A DNA stretch of 64,000 nucleotides from Clostridia bacterium (GCA_021205365.1 JAJPXP010000015.1:1-64000); one strand, 5' to 3'; counted from the first letter of the stretch, positions 51,960-61,317 are shown. A program made the numbers and translations. Notes: generated from the letters alone by a model not told the origin.

Positions 51960-53186
51960 TTATATTGCTTTGTTTTCTTTGATGGAAAAGCTGGCCAAAG
52001 CGGCGATCATGCACAGGACCATGTTAACAGCCCAAAGAAGCTGATAGCTGCCCCAATGCGTAAAACACCATCCGCCAAAGCATGCACTTAGAAATGCGCC
52101 GGTCTGATGACCAATAAAGGCAAAGCCGTATATAACCGCCATCTGCTTTGAGCCAAAGCGGCGGGTAATCAAACCAGTTGTCGGCGGAACGGTGGAATCT
52201 CCTGACATGCCTAGAAAGCCTGTTAGGATCAGAGCGGCGGGGATTGTTTTTGGAACAATAAACATGGCAATACATACGAAAACCCGTATCAAATATACGC
52301 TGCCCAGTACATTTTTCATGGAGAATTTTGAACCGAGAAAACCGGTTATAATTGCGCCGATCATTGTCAAAACACCGTATACACCCATCACGATGGACGC
52401 CTCCGTTTTTGGGATACCCCATGAAACGTATTGTGAAAAGAGATGGCTCTCGATAATGGACATGTTGAAGCCGCAGGTAGAGAAGCCAATAAAAATGTGG
52501 CGGAACAACGGGTCAGAAACAGCAGATTTTAAAATATGGAAAAGTCCTTCCGGCTGTTCATCTGTCGCAATGATTCCTATAACAAGCTGCTGCTGTTTTT
52601 TTCTCATCCATAGCACTGCAGGCACGGTCAGCACAATGAGAACTGCAAAGCTGCTCATAGCGGTCAAAATATTGTAGCGTCCGATCAGGCCCTGCAGCGC
52701 CGGAGACATCAGGGCATCTCCGATGCCGGCGCTTGCCTGAATGATGCCGGAGCAAACTGCAGCCCTTTTTTCGCCGATCATCGGCGTAACAGCGCCCATG
52801 ATGATGCCAAAGCACAGCGCGCCAGTTCCGGACGGAAGCACAATGCCAAACATTAGGAGCATGGGGAAAAAGCTTTTACACAGAGGAGTCAGAACCAAGC
52901 CTGATGCCATTAGCACAATTCCAAGCAGCATGACAAATGCATTGGAGCGTTTTAACGCAAGCATACCAAAAAATGGCTGAGTTGCACCATACATGATCGC
53001 GCCGATACCGATAATAAAGCTAATGTTCTGATAACTGACACCCGTTTCCGGAACCAGAGCCTTCATCATAATGCCGTAATTGTCATGAACACCCTGCATA
53101 ACAGAGAAAATCAGGCAGGCCGCGACAACAATAATGACGATGGTCAGGCCGTGCTTCTGCTGGTCTTGATTTTTTATAGGGGTCAT
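51960..53186 (-). CDS. MFS transporter
   Basis: 408 residues with twelve hydrophobic segments in two halves, split by a charged loop (MRKKQQQLVIGIIATDEQPE). GIGAIMYGATQPFFGML and FLGMSGDSTVPPTTGLIT resemble the monocarboxylate/oxalate-type branch. Third gene of the cupin-GNAT-MFS unit, next to a LysR regulator; the substrate is unknown. Confidence 0.9.
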   Translation of the reverse strand: MTPIKNQDQQKHGLTIVIIVVAACLIFSVMQGVHDNYGIMMKALVPETGVSYQNISFIIGIGAIMYGATQPFFGMLALKRSNAFVMLLGIVLMASGLVLTPLCKSFFPMLLMFGIVLPSGTGALCFGIIMGAVTPMIGEKRAAVCSGIIQASAGIGDALMSPALQGLIGRYNILTAMSSFAVLIVLTVPAVLWMRKKQQQLVIGIIATDEQPEGLFHILKSAVSDPLFRHIFIGFSTCGFNMSIIESHLFSQYVSWGIPKTEASIVMGVYGVLTMIGAIITGFLGSKFSMKNVLGSVYLIRVFVCIAMFIVPKTIPAALILTGFLGMSGDSTVPPTTGLITRRFGSKQMAVIYGFAFIGHQTGAFLSACFGGWCFTHWGSYQLLWAVNMVLCMIAALASFSIKENKAI

Positions 53187-53215
53187 GTCACGTTACCTCT
53201 ATCACTGGGGCAGCA

Positions 53216-53677
53216 TCAGACAATGTATTCAAATGCGATGTCTCCGCGTTCATATTCATAGTTATCCAGCTTGATTTCCTGAAAGCCATGTGTTTCATAC
53301 ATGTGCATGGCAGGCTTCAGACTACTGTTGGACAGCATAAACAGCCGTTTTGCCCCGTGGTCGATGGCATATTGTATTGCGGCTTCAAACACGGCATTTC
53401 CTGCTCCGCGCCCTTTGTATTTTTCATTGGCACCCATCTTGCACAGCTCCCAGCATGTACCATCCATCGGTTTCGTCATACAGGTTGCCATAGCTTCCTG
53501 CGTATCCTCATCAATGGCAAAGTAGATCATTGCACCATCCTTCAGGCTTTGTTCTATAGTTTCAAATGTTTCCAGATCTTCTTTTTCGAGGAAGCCGAAA
53601 TTGCCGACAATCCATTCGGTGTTGAAGTCAATAAAATCCTGTCTGTATTTTGGGTCGTATTCAATCACTTTCATCAT
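53216..53677 (-). CDS. GNAT family N-acetyltransferase
   Basis: 153 residues. The acetyl-CoA loop motif A is ELCKMGANEKYKGRGAGNAV and motif B is LSNSSLKPAMHMYETHGFQE, the classical GNAT signatures. ATG 53677 overlaps the cupin stop by four bases. The acceptor is unknown. Confidence 0.92.
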   Translation of the reverse strand: MMKVIEYDPKYRQDFIDFNTEWIVGNFGFLEKEDLETFETIEQSLKDGAMIYFAIDEDTQEAMATCMTKPMDGTCWELCKMGANEKYKGRGAGNAVFEAAIQYAIDHGAKRLFMLSNSSLKPAMHMYETHGFQEIKLDNYEYERGDIAFEYIV

Positions 53678-54006
53678 AAATAATCCTTTCTTGCAGGGGT
53701 GAAGACATCCACAACCTCACCGGCTTCCAGTACCAGGAAGGAATGTGGGATACCTCCGGGAATTGCATAACTGTCGCCCGCAGCCAGCTCATATTCCCGG
53801 GATTCGACAGTGAGACGATATTTGCCGGAAATCACATATCCGCTCTGCTCATGGGGATGGCTGTGTTCCGTGGCGAAATTACCCACGACGTAATTCATCT
53901 TTGTGACCATGGACTTTTCGCCAACCGCCAGAGAATCGAGAGACACGCCTTTGAAGATACGTTTCTTCGCAGCTTCTTTCTTTACGACGGTTCTTTCGTT
54001 TATCAT
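53674..54006 (-). CDS. Cupin domain protein
   Basis: 110 residues, a single cupin barrel: NFATEHSHPHEQSGYVISGK holds the His-His-Glu metal set of motif 1 and YAIPGGIPHSFLVLE holds the His of motif 2. GGAGG precedes the ATG. First gene of the unit that is divergent from the LysR gene. Confidence 0.92.
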   Translation of the reverse strand: MINERTVVKKEAAKKRIFKGVSLDSLAVGEKSMVTKMNYVVGNFATEHSHPHEQSGYVISGKYRLTVESREYELAAGDSYAIPGGIPHSFLVLEAGEVVDVFTPARKDYL

Positions 54007-54113
54007 GAATAAAAAAACCTCCTTGCCTTTGCTTTGTGTTCATTATATACTGGAGAGTATCATTAGTAAAACGAATATTTTTAATACTAATATTAGGAAA
54101 GGTGATGGATTAT
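54007..54113. promoter_or_regulatory. Divergent control region between cupin operon and LysR gene
   Basis: 107 bases rich in A and T, with AATATTTTTAATACTAATATT-like half-sites (54070-54095) typical of LysR T-N11-A boxes. Both ribosome binding sites lie in it. It is the usual place for a LysR regulator to act on itself and its neighbour. Confidence 0.45.
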
Positions 54114-54983
54114 ATGAACCGTTATCTTGCACTGCAAAAAATCGTAGAGCTTGGGAGCTTTTCCAAAGCGGCTCAGGAATTGGGCTATACGCAGTCTGCG
54201 ATGAGCCAGATGATTGCATCCTTAGAAGAGGAATGGTCCATCAAGCTGCTCAACCGGTTCCGCACAGGTGCAAAGCTGACCATGGAAGGCGCAGAATTGT
54301 ATCCTTATATTGAACGCACGATTTTCCAGTATTGCGCCATGCAGGAAAAAGTAAAGGAAATCCGGGGACTGGAAACAGGGGTTATCCGCATGGGGACGTT
54401 GGCGAGTATTTCGGTACACTGGATGCCCAGTCTGTTGAAGGAATTTAAACGGCAGTACCCGCAGGTTGAATTTGTCATCCATCAGGGAGATTATACGTCT
54501 ATACAGGAATGGATCAAAACCGGGGCCATTGATTTTGGGTTTATCAGTCCCAGCGCTGTCAGCGGATTGGAAACCATTGTGCTGAAAGAGGGGGCGATGC
54601 TGGCTGTCTTACCAGAAGATCACCCATTTACATCGAAACCTGTCATACCGCTGCAAGACCTGACGACGGAACCCTTTATTCTGCTGGAGGAGGGGCACTA
54701 TTACGAACCGCTCGAAGCATTCCGGGCCATTGGCGCAGAACCGGATATCCGGTACACGATTCACGATGATTATGCAATTATGACGATGGTGGAAGCTGGC
54801 CTGGGCGTAAGCATCCTGGCAGAGCTGGTGCTGCACCGCACCAATTACCGGATTGCTTTGCGTCCAACCGATCCGCCTGTTTTCCGTACTGTGGCAATTG
54901 GGTATAAAGATAAAACGAGCCTGCCAATGGCGAGCAGGCGGTTTATCGCATATTTGCAGTCCCGGATTCACGAATTGCCATAG
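54114..54983 (+). CDS. LysR family transcriptional regulator
   Basis: 289 residues. N-terminal helix-turn-helix (GSFSKAAQELGYTQSAMSQM) and a two-lobe effector domain (GVIRMGTLASISVHWMPSLL). ATG 54114 is eight bases from AGGAAAGGTG; ATG 54105 overlaps that. It faces the cupin-GNAT-MFS unit, the likely target. Confidence 0.92.
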   Translation: MNRYLALQKIVELGSFSKAAQELGYTQSAMSQMIASLEEEWSIKLLNRFRTGAKLTMEGAELYPYIERTIFQYCAMQEKVKEIRGLETGVIRMGTLASISVHWMPSLLKEFKRQYPQVEFVIHQGDYTSIQEWIKTGAIDFGFISPSAVSGLETIVLKEGAMLAVLPEDHPFTSKPVIPLQDLTTEPFILLEEGHYYEPLEAFRAIGAEPDIRYTIHDDYAIMTMVEAGLGVSILAELVLHRTNYRIALRPTDPPVFRTVAIGYKDKTSLPMASRRFIAYLQSRIHELP

Positions 54984-55096
54984 CAGTAGTAAATTGAAAA
55001 TCAATAAAAAATTAATGTTTATCGATAATAAATCATTGACAGAGATATATGAGCACGGTATAATGAAAGCATAAAAACAGAAGGGGAGTGTATCAC

Positions 55097-55705
55097 ATGA
55101 ATCGTGTGGATAATTCGAGAAATGTCGCAAATGCGAAATGTGAGACCATTGGCATGCTTCTGCGTGTGGGATTCTGGGTTTATGCAGCCGTAATTGCTGG
55201 CATGGTCGTATTTGGTGTGTGGATGCTGATGCAGGACGCCTCTTGTTTCTCAGTCAGAATACTTGATACCGGCAATGGATTGGCGGGATTTGCTTTCTTG
55301 GGAGACAACTTTGAGATTGATTTTTCAAGGAATGTGCTCAATGCAGCGGCAGAGGAAAGCCCAAAGCTCACTTATGCTGCTGGTTATTTGGTTACGGTTC
55401 TGATATGTGCCCTGTCCTGTGGTATCCTATGGAATGCGAGGAACATTTTCCGCAGCATCGACCGGGAGGACACACCGTTTACACAGGAAAATGCAAAGGC
55501 AATCCATCGGATTGGATGGCTGTTGATCGCAATCAGCCTTGTGAAAACCTGGCTGTGGCCGTTTTTGTGTGGGATTGCAGGCATTGGTACGTTTTGTATG
55601 TCGGTTGACGTGAACAGCCTGGTTTTCGGTGCAGTGGTTATCTGCCTGTCCCATGTCTTTGCGTATGGGGCAGTATTGCAGCAGGAATCAGACGAAACCA
55701 TATGA
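55097..55705 (+). CDS. DUF2975 family membrane protein
   Basis: 202 residues, four hydrophobic segments (about 24-46, 98-118, 140-160, 170-192). The spacing and the FRSIDREDTPFTQENAKAIHRIG string are typical of DUF2975. It overlaps or touches an XRE regulator of the YozG type, the usual partner. AAGGGGAG precedes the ATG. Role unknown. Confidence 0.88.
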   Translation: MNRVDNSRNVANAKCETIGMLLRVGFWVYAAVIAGMVVFGVWMLMQDASCFSVRILDTGNGLAGFAFLGDNFEIDFSRNVLNAAAEESPKLTYAAGYLVTVLICALSCGILWNARNIFRSIDREDTPFTQENAKAIHRIGWLLIAISLVKTWLWPFLCGIAGIGTFCMSVDVNSLVFGAVVICLSHVFAYGAVLQQESDETI

Positions 55706-55722
55706 AAAGGAAGGGATGCCAG

Positions 55723-55944
55723 ATGGCAATCATACTACGGCTTGACCGGATGATGGCTGACCGGAAAATTTCGCTGGGTGATCTGGCGGACCAGGTTGGT
55801 ATCACCAATGTGAATTTGTCCAAAATAAAAACCGGAAAAGTGAGTGCAATCCGGTTTTCTACGTTGAATGCAATCTGCAGGGCATTGGACTGCCAGCCGG
55901 GAGATATCTTGGAATATCAACCGGACGAAAGTGCGGATGAATGA
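55723..55944 (+). CDS. YozG-type XRE regulator
   Basis: 73 residues, all helix-turn-helix (LGDLADQVGITNVNLSKIKT, FSTLNAICRALDCQPGDILE). ATG 55723 follows AAGGAAGGG; the overlapping ATG 55702 (ATGA with the DUF2975 stop) is an alternative. Paired with DUF2975 as in Bacillus YozG loci. Confidence 0.9.
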   Translation: MAIILRLDRMMADRKISLGDLADQVGITNVNLSKIKTGKVSAIRFSTLNAICRALDCQPGDILEYQPDESADE

Positions 55945-55960
55945 AAATATAACGGGATAA

Positions 55961-56110
55961 TGGGGGATATCAGATGGATTTATCGGCGTAGGAGCGGTTT
56001 TACTTGGCATTTTAAGCCACAGGTTATATAATGATACTATTATACCGGGCGTCCTTGTACATGCTACGTTGGATTTTATCAGCAAGGTACTGGCAGTATC
56101 CGGTATATGA
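55961..56110 (+). pseudogene. Remnant of a CPBP-family intramembrane metalloprotease gene
   Basis: An open stretch with no start codon or ribosome binding site codes for GFIGVGAVLLGILSHRLYND followed by TIIPGVLVHATLDFISKV. This matches the C-terminal end of CPBP (Abi/CAAX) proteases, where the GxxxHxxxD/N string holds the third motif. Everything upstream is missing and a TAA precedes it, so it is a decayed gene fragment between the YozG gene and the AIM24-like gene. Confidence 0.7.
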
Positions 56111-56134
56111 CAAAACAACCTGGGAGGGGATAAT

Positions 56135-56821
56135 ATGAGATATAAGATTTTCGGTGATATGATGCCTGCTGTTACCATTCAGCTGGACCGCGGCGAGAGC
56201 GTTTATACACAGGCAGGCGGCATGAGTTGGATGACCGAAGGCATACAGATGGATTCCAATATGCGCGGCGGCCTGGGAAAGGCATTTGGGCGGATGTTTT
56301 CCGGCGAATCTCTGTTTATGGCAACCTTTACCGCAACCAGACAGACTGACGAAGTCACCTTTGCAGCAACCATGCCGGGGCAGATTATAAAATTCAATAT
56401 CCATCCGGGGTATGAAATTATTGCACAGAAGGGGGCATTCCTGTGTGCAGAACAGTCTGTCCAGCTGTCGACTTTCTTTACCAGAGGATTAAAGGGCGGA
56501 TTATTTGGCGGGGAAGGCTTTATCCTGCAAAAATACAGCGGAAATGGCTGCGTATTTTGTGAAATGGACGGCAGTGTATGTGAGATTGATCTGGCGCCGG
56601 GAGAGCTGCTCCGTGTGGATTCCGGCAATATTGCTGCTTTTGAAAGTTCCGTACAATATTCTGCAGAGATGGTAAAGGGATTTAAAAATATCCTGTTCGG
56701 CGGGGAAGGATTGTTCTTATCTACCCTGCGCGGTCCGGGACGTGTCTGGCTGCAGACCATGACAGTTTCCGAGCTGGCAAAGAAGATTATCCCGTATGTT
56801 CCGACAGGCGGGAACTCATAA
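56135..56821 (+). CDS. AIM24/TIGR00266 family protein
   Basis: 228 residues of repeated beta strands. The strings GGLGKAFGRMFSGESLFMAT, LKGGLFGGEGFILQKYSGNG and FKNILFGGEGLFLSTLRGPG show the glycine-rich internal repeats typical of TIGR00266. Members are widespread and have no assigned reaction. GGGAGGGG precedes the ATG. Confidence 0.92.
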   Translation: MRYKIFGDMMPAVTIQLDRGESVYTQAGGMSWMTEGIQMDSNMRGGLGKAFGRMFSGESLFMATFTATRQTDEVTFAATMPGQIIKFNIHPGYEIIAQKGAFLCAEQSVQLSTFFTRGLKGGLFGGEGFILQKYSGNGCVFCEMDGSVCEIDLAPGELLRVDSGNIAAFESSVQYSAEMVKGFKNILFGGEGLFLSTLRGPGRVWLQTMTVSELAKKIIPYVPTGGNS

Positions 56822-56839
56822 AGTACCGTAATAGCATAG

Positions 56840-56896
56840 AAAAGAGGCACTTTCTGCTCCAGTCCATCGGTGCAGAGAGTGCCCTTTATTATTGTT
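56840..56896. terminator. Convergent terminator
   Basis: GGCACTTTCTGC pairs with GCAGAGAGTGCC (one mismatch), followed by CTTTATTATTG on plus and TCTTTTC on minus. Confidence 0.75.
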
Positions 56897-57848
56897 TTTT
56901 TCGCAGTCTGCGGTGATACAGAGGATTTCCTTCCCCCGGCTGGGATACAGGCTCTAGTATACCATCTGAAATCATCCGCTCAATGCGCATGGCAATCCAT
57001 GTATCGCTGATACCGAGCTGATATCCGCCCAATATGTTTCCAATGACGACTGCTTCGTGGAAGATTTCGCTTTGTGCCGCAATTTCCCGCTGGATAAAGC
57101 TGTCATATAATGTATCCGGCATACTCACCAGCTGACCGTTTAACACTGCGCGAAGCGGCGCATTTTCCTTCTGTAACGTATGCCATTTTTGTGCGCAGGC
57201 TGCACAGAAGACAGGGGAAGCAGTTTGCTGTAATGGAAGATACTGTATCCATTCCTCCGGGGGAATTTCTCCCCAGCTGGTATGCCGGATAATTGCTTGA
57301 GCTTTTGGCTCCGTTTCCGGCAGCTTGATAAGGAAAACATCACCATAAGGCTGTTTCATCGCTTCCAATTGTGCCATAAACCAGCAGAGGCCGCAGGCTT
57401 CATCTGGCTGGCTACTGTACCAGATACGGATTGGTTCGCCAGCAGCAGAGCGGGAAAGTATTTCCGGCAGGGTATTCTGTGCCTGCTGAATCAGGGTGTC
57501 AGCAACAGATTCTGTGGCATCTATCTCATCTGGAAAGATGGAAAACAGCTTGTCCAACACTTCATGACGCTTGTATAACATCTGATCTTCAGAAATATCA
57601 CCTATACTTAAATAGAGGGAGAATCCATATATATCAGCTGTATTGCCGCCCATCGGTACGGCATTTTCCCACGCAGCGCGTTGGCTGGCTTCAAATTCTG
57701 CCTGTACCCGATGCATCTCCTCTTCGGTCGGTTTACTGCCATCCAAAGATATATAGCTTACACAGCCAGTGGAATAGCAGCCTTCCCCGATGTGCTGGGC
57801 AAATTTCAGACTGCCGCAGGCGCTGTCGCTGAATACGATCTCAATCAT
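56889..57848 (-). CDS. DUF1835/DUF3658 domain protein
   Basis: 319 residues. The start MIEIVFSDSACGSLKFAQ and the GDISEDQMLYKRHEVLDKLF string match DUF1835, and the end (GNILGGYQLGISDTWIAMRI, LYHRRLRKKQ) matches DUF3658. Homologues are annotated with these names only; no reaction is known. Two CxxC-like pairs (ACGLCW, CAACA) could be coincidental. It runs toward the AIM24-like gene. Confidence 0.88.
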   Translation of the reverse strand: MIEIVFSDSACGSLKFAQHIGEGCYSTGCVSYISLDGSKPTEEEMHRVQAEFEASQRAAWENAVPMGGNTADIYGFSLYLSIGDISEDQMLYKRHEVLDKLFSIFPDEIDATESVADTLIQQAQNTLPEILSRSAAGEPIRIWYSSQPDEACGLCWFMAQLEAMKQPYGDVFLIKLPETEPKAQAIIRHTSWGEIPPEEWIQYLPLQQTASPVFCAACAQKWHTLQKENAPLRAVLNGQLVSMPDTLYDSFIQREIAAQSEIFHEAVVIGNILGGYQLGISDTWIAMRIERMISDGILEPVSQPGEGNPLYHRRLRKKQ

Positions 57849-57881
57849 GATAAAACTCCTGTCCGTGCCGGAAATAGTGGA

Positions 57882-58607
57882 TTATTTTGCAGCCTCGTCG
57901 ATGCCCCAGCCGCGCAGAGGATACCGTTGAATGGCACCAAAGATACGCTGGCGGACCCCATGATTCTGATGCTCTAGTGTACGGAGCAGCTGTTTGACTT
58001 CCTCGCGCTTGGTATTGCCATCTGCTGGGCAGGGATTATGTACCACAGGCAGCTCCAGACGGCGTACAATTGATTTAATGTACGATTCCGGGGCATAAAT
58101 CATCGGACGGATAACCGTGATGTCACGGCGGTTTAAATAGGTCATGGGAAGGAAGCAGTTAAACCGTCCTTCATATAACAGCGACATCATGACAGTTTCA
58201 ATGACATCATCATAATGATGGCCCAGTGCAACTTTATTGCAGCCATGTTCCTTGGCAGTATCATTGAGTGCGCCGCGGCGCATTTTCGCACACAGGGAGC
58301 ACGGATTTTCCTCATGCCGGATATCAAAGACAATGGTTTTGATATCGGTCTGGCGGGTAATGTATTCTACGTTCAGTTCTTTACACAGTTCCGCTACCGG
58401 AGTGAAATCCATCTCATCATAGCCCATTTCCAGTGTAATTGCCTTTAATTCGAAATGCTTCGGATAAAAACGGCGTAAATTCGCCAGAGCAGCCAGGAGA
58501 ACAAGCGAATCCTTACCGCCGGATACACCGACTGCAATGACATCCCCTTCTTCGATCATATGGTATTGATCCACCGCGCGGCGGACGTAAGACAGCATTT
58601 TTTGCAT
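57882..58607 (-). CDS. TtcA-type tRNA 2-thiolation PP-loop ATPase
   Basis: 241 residues. The PP-loop SGGKDS is at 29-34, the CxxC pair Cys103/Cys106 in NPCSLCAKM, and a third cysteine at Cys193 in NPCPADG, the iron-sulfur set of TtcA. TtcA makes 2-thiocytidine in tRNA position 32; related Firmicute proteins may have other targets. GGAGGG lies seven bases before the ATG. Operon-like spacing to DUF1835 gene (33 bases). Confidence 0.88.
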   Translation of the reverse strand: MQKMLSYVRRAVDQYHMIEEGDVIAVGVSGGKDSLVLLAALANLRRFYPKHFELKAITLEMGYDEMDFTPVAELCKELNVEYITRQTDIKTIVFDIRHEENPCSLCAKMRRGALNDTAKEHGCNKVALGHHYDDVIETVMMSLLYEGRFNCFLPMTYLNRRDITVIRPMIYAPESYIKSIVRRLELPVVHNPCPADGNTKREEVKQLLRTLEHQNHGVRQRIFGAIQRYPLRGWGIDEAAK

Positions 58608-58784
58608 GATTTTCCCTCCTGACGGTACTTTTCACCGTCGTTATTCTGTTTATTATACAAAAGGCAGGAGCAGTTGTACAGAGAAAAAAGTGAAAGTGGA
58701 AATGGAGTATTTCGGAGAAAAACAAAGTAAATCGAAGAAAATAAGAGATCGTTCCGGCGAAAATTAAAATCTTGAAAAAATGTG

Positions 58785-58813
58785 TTGACTTTGAAATTTG
58801 TATATGGTATAAC
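58785..58813 (+). promoter_or_regulatory. Promoter of rplM-rpsI
   Basis: TTGACT (58785-58790) and TATAAC (58808-58813), 17 bp spacer. The preceding stretch 58608-58784 is AT-rich with nothing else noted. Confidence 0.75.
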
Positions 58814-58822
58814 ATTAAAGCA

Positions 58823-58854
58823 CCCGAAAAACACCAGAAGTATGTAAATTCGGG
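58823..58854 (+). promoter_or_regulatory. rplM leader hairpin
   Basis: CCCGAA pairs with TTCGGG around a 20 base loop in the 90 base leader. Leaders of rplM are autoregulated in some Firmicutes; I cannot confirm the conserved element here. Confidence 0.4.
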
Positions 58855-58910
58855 AAAAAGTAACTTTGTGAATGAAAAATTCAGATAAAATTATAATCGG
58901 AGGTTAGATC

Positions 58911-59342
58911 ATGTCCACTTTCATGGCTAAGGCTGAAAATATCGATCGCAAGTGGTATATCGTTGACGCAGCAGACAAGCCGCTGGGTCGCACCGCAGCA
59001 ACTGTAGCAGCTCTCCTTCGCGGCAAGCATAAGGTAGAGTTCACCCCTAATGTAGATACTGGCGATTACGTAATCGTTATCAATGCATCGAAGGCAGTTC
59101 TGACTGGCAACAAGCTGGTTCAGAAGTATTACCGCAGACATTCCGGCTGGATCGGTGGTCTGAAGGAAACCCAGTACAAGACCCTCATGGCTGAGCGTCC
59201 GGAACTGGCAGTGGAGCTGGCTGTTAAGGGTATGCTCCCGAAGAATTCGATTGGCCGCAAGGCTGCTACCCGTCTGAAGGTTTATGCAGGCAGCGAGCAC
59301 AAGAACGAAGCACAGCAGCCGACAGTTTGGGCTGGCAAGTAA
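58911..59342 (+). CDS. rplM: 50S ribosomal protein L13
   Basis: 143 residues ([40 protein letters not shown]). GGAGG precedes the ATG. Cotranscribed with rpsI, 25 bases apart. Confidence 0.97.
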   Translation: MSTFMAKAENIDRKWYIVDAADKPLGRTAATVAALLRGKHKVEFTPNVDTGDYVIVINASKAVLTGNKLVQKYYRRHSGWIGGLKETQYKTLMAERPELAVELAVKGMLPKNSIGRKAATRLKVYAGSEHKNEAQQPTVWAGK

Positions 59343-59367
59343 TTCTTACAAGGAGGAAAATTAAGTC

Positions 59368-59775
59368 ATGTATACCCCTAAGAAAGCATATTTCTACGGC
59401 ACCGGCAGAAGAAAGTCCTCTGTTGCAAGAGTTCGCCTTATCCCAGGCGGTACCGGTGAGATCACCATTAACAACCGTACTCTGGACAACTACTTTGGTC
59501 TGGAAACCCTGAAGCTGATCGTTCGTCAGCCGCTGGAAGCTACCCAGACCACAGAGAAGTTTGACATCGTTTGCACTGTAGCTGGCGGCGGCTTTACCGG
59601 CCAGGCTGGTGCTATCCGTCACGGCATTTCCCGCGCCCTGCTGCAGGCTAACTCTGACGAGTATCGCCCGGTTCTGAAGGCCGCAGGCTACCTGACCCGT
59701 GACCCGAGAATGAAGGAAAGAAAGAAGTACGGCCTCAAGGCTGCACGTCGCGCTCCGCAGTTCTCCAAGCGCTGA
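59368..59775 (+). CDS. rpsI: 30S ribosomal protein S9
   Basis: 135 residues ([33 protein letters not shown], basic end RAPQFSKR that reaches the P-site). AGGAGG precedes the ATG. Confidence 0.97.
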   Translation: MYTPKKAYFYGTGRRKSSVARVRLIPGGTGEITINNRTLDNYFGLETLKLIVRQPLEATQTTEKFDIVCTVAGGGFTGQAGAIRHGISRALLQANSDEYRPVLKAAGYLTRDPRMKERKKYGLKAARRAPQFSKR

Positions 59776-59805
59776 TTTTATACAGCAGACATATTTGTTC
59801 GTTTC

Positions 59806-59841
59806 AAGAGATGCTTTTCCAATGGGAGAGCATCTCTTTTG
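59806..59841 (+). terminator. Terminator of rplM-rpsI
   Basis: AAGAGATGCT pairs with AGCATCTCTT, followed by TTG. Confidence 0.85.
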
Positions 59842-59909
59842 CGTTTGTGAATTATGTTGAAAAAGTGATGGATTATTTCGTATATAATGTATAAAATGTA
59901 AAAAAGGGG

Positions 59910-59939
59910 TTGACAGTACGTCTTTTTTTGCGATATAAT
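59910..59939 (+). promoter_or_regulatory. Promoter of the beta-glucoside operon
   Basis: TTGACA (59910-59915) and TATAAT (59934-59939), both perfect, 18 bp spacer. Confidence 0.85.
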
Positions 59940-59967
59940 AGGCCCAAGTTAAAGAGAGTCAAGTTTC

Positions 59968-60051
59968 GGCTTGTTACTATTGGATTAGGCAAAACCGGAC
60001 ATCAGTATTTGCTACGTGATTTTGTGCTGTACTAGATGTTTGGCTTTTTTT
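59968..60051 (+). promoter_or_regulatory. RAT antiterminator and terminator upstream of licT
   Basis: GGCTTGTTACTATTGGATTA followed by GGCAAAACC (59968-59996) is the ribonucleic antiterminator of the BglG/SacY class. It overlaps a terminator whose arms (AACCGGACATC, GATGTTTGGCTT) are followed by T6. LicT bound to RAT blocks the terminator when substrate is present, so licT would control its own expression. Confidence 0.85.
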
Positions 60052-60101
60052 ATGCCTGTTTTCATCAACCGGCTTTCAAATAGAAAGGGGAGGTGCCCGT
60101 T

Positions 60102-60962
60102 GTGATTATCTGTAAGGTGCTGAATAACAATATTGTCAGTTCGACGGATGAGCATGGCCGTGAAATCCTTCTGGTTGGACGCGGAATAGGCTGGAACGCC
60201 AAAAGCGGTGAAACCGTTGATCGTTCCAAAATTAAAAAGGTATTCCGCATGGACAATCCGACTTCTACAGATAAGCTCAAGCAGCTGTTTCTGGAGGTAG
60301 ATGTGGAGGCGATTGAAGCCGCTACACAGATTATCGATTATGCACGGGACAAGCTGCAAAAAAGGTTAAATAAAAATGTGTATATCACACTGACAGACCA
60401 CATCAGCTTTGCGGCGGAACGTTTAAAAAATGGCATTCAGCTCAACAATGCGTTGTATTGGGAAACCAAGAAGCTGTATCCGCAGGAATTTGCGGTGGGT
60501 GTATATGCACTGGATATTATCCGAGCAACGATGGGGGTTCAGTTCCCAAGGGATGAAGCCGGTTCCATAGCAATTCATATTGTCAATGCGGAATACGATT
60601 GCAATATGACAAAGACGATGGAAATGACAAAAATCATACAAAGCTCCCTGAATCTGGTACGCTATACCTTCCAGGTGAACTTTGATGAAGATTCGCTGAA
60701 TTATCAGCGTTTGGTCACACATATGCTGTTTTTTGCGCAGCGTGTATTGGAAAATAAAATGAACCAGACGGGTGAGGATTTCATGTATGATATGATGCGG
60801 CAACAGTTTCCAAAGGAGTTTGACTGTGCCTGCAAAATCCGCAATCTGGTTCAAAAGCATTACGATATAGAGCTTCCAGATGAAGAGGTTACGTTCCTGT
60901 GTGTCCACATTGTACGTGTGACGTCTGGTAAGGAAAAACTTCGAAAGCTGGAGGAACAATAG
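60102..60962 (+). CDS. licT: BglG-family transcriptional antiterminator LicT
   Basis: 286 residues. A CAT RNA-binding domain (KVLNNNIVSSTDEHGREILL) and two PRD domains with the phosphorylatable histidines (ITLTDHISFAAER, VGVYALDIIRA and FAVGVY region; second PRD VTHMLFFAQRVL, FLCVHIVRV). The operon PTS controls it. GTG 60102 is seven bases from GGGGAGG; GTG 60093 overlaps it. Confidence 0.95.
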   Translation: MIICKVLNNNIVSSTDEHGREILLVGRGIGWNAKSGETVDRSKIKKVFRMDNPTSTDKLKQLFLEVDVEAIEAATQIIDYARDKLQKRLNKNVYITLTDHISFAAERLKNGIQLNNALYWETKKLYPQEFAVGVYALDIIRATMGVQFPRDEAGSIAIHIVNAEYDCNMTKTMEMTKIIQSSLNLVRYTFQVNFDEDSLNYQRLVTHMLFFAQRVLENKMNQTGEDFMYDMMRQQFPKEFDCACKIRNLVQKHYDIELPDEEVTFLCVHIVRVTSGKEKLRKLEEQ

Positions 60963-60983
60963 AATATCCAGTCAGGCTTTCAG

Positions 60984-61079
60984 GGCTTGTTACGATTCGA
61001 TTCGGCAAAACCCGGGCACAGACTTTTCTTGGATGCAGTACGCTTACTGTGTCTTAGGGAGTTGTGTTCGGGTTTTTCT
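60984..61079 (+). promoter_or_regulatory. Second RAT antiterminator and terminator upstream of bglF
   Basis: GGCTTGTTACGATTCGATTC followed by GGCAAAACC (60985-61012) is a RAT closely similar to the first. The terminator pairs AACCCGGGCAC with GTGTTCGGGTT and has T5 after it. The operon can thus be switched twice, before licT and before the PTS gene. The remaining gap to 61317 is AT-rich with no further element. Confidence 0.85.
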
Positions 61080-61317
61080 TATTTTCAAATTTATAGCAGA
61101 ATATATATGTTGTTCGGGCGGTATCAGAAAGCAGAAAAAATTATTTTACGAAATAGCAGCAATTGGGAAAAATACGCAGGACATGTTTGTGGGTTGCAGG
61201 TATTTTTTACACAAGAAGCACGCATATTAGTAGAAATAGACAGGATTTTTCATTTTTCAGATACGCCTTGATATATACACATCCGAAACTGTGTCAAAAA
61301 AAGAGGAGGTATTTGGT

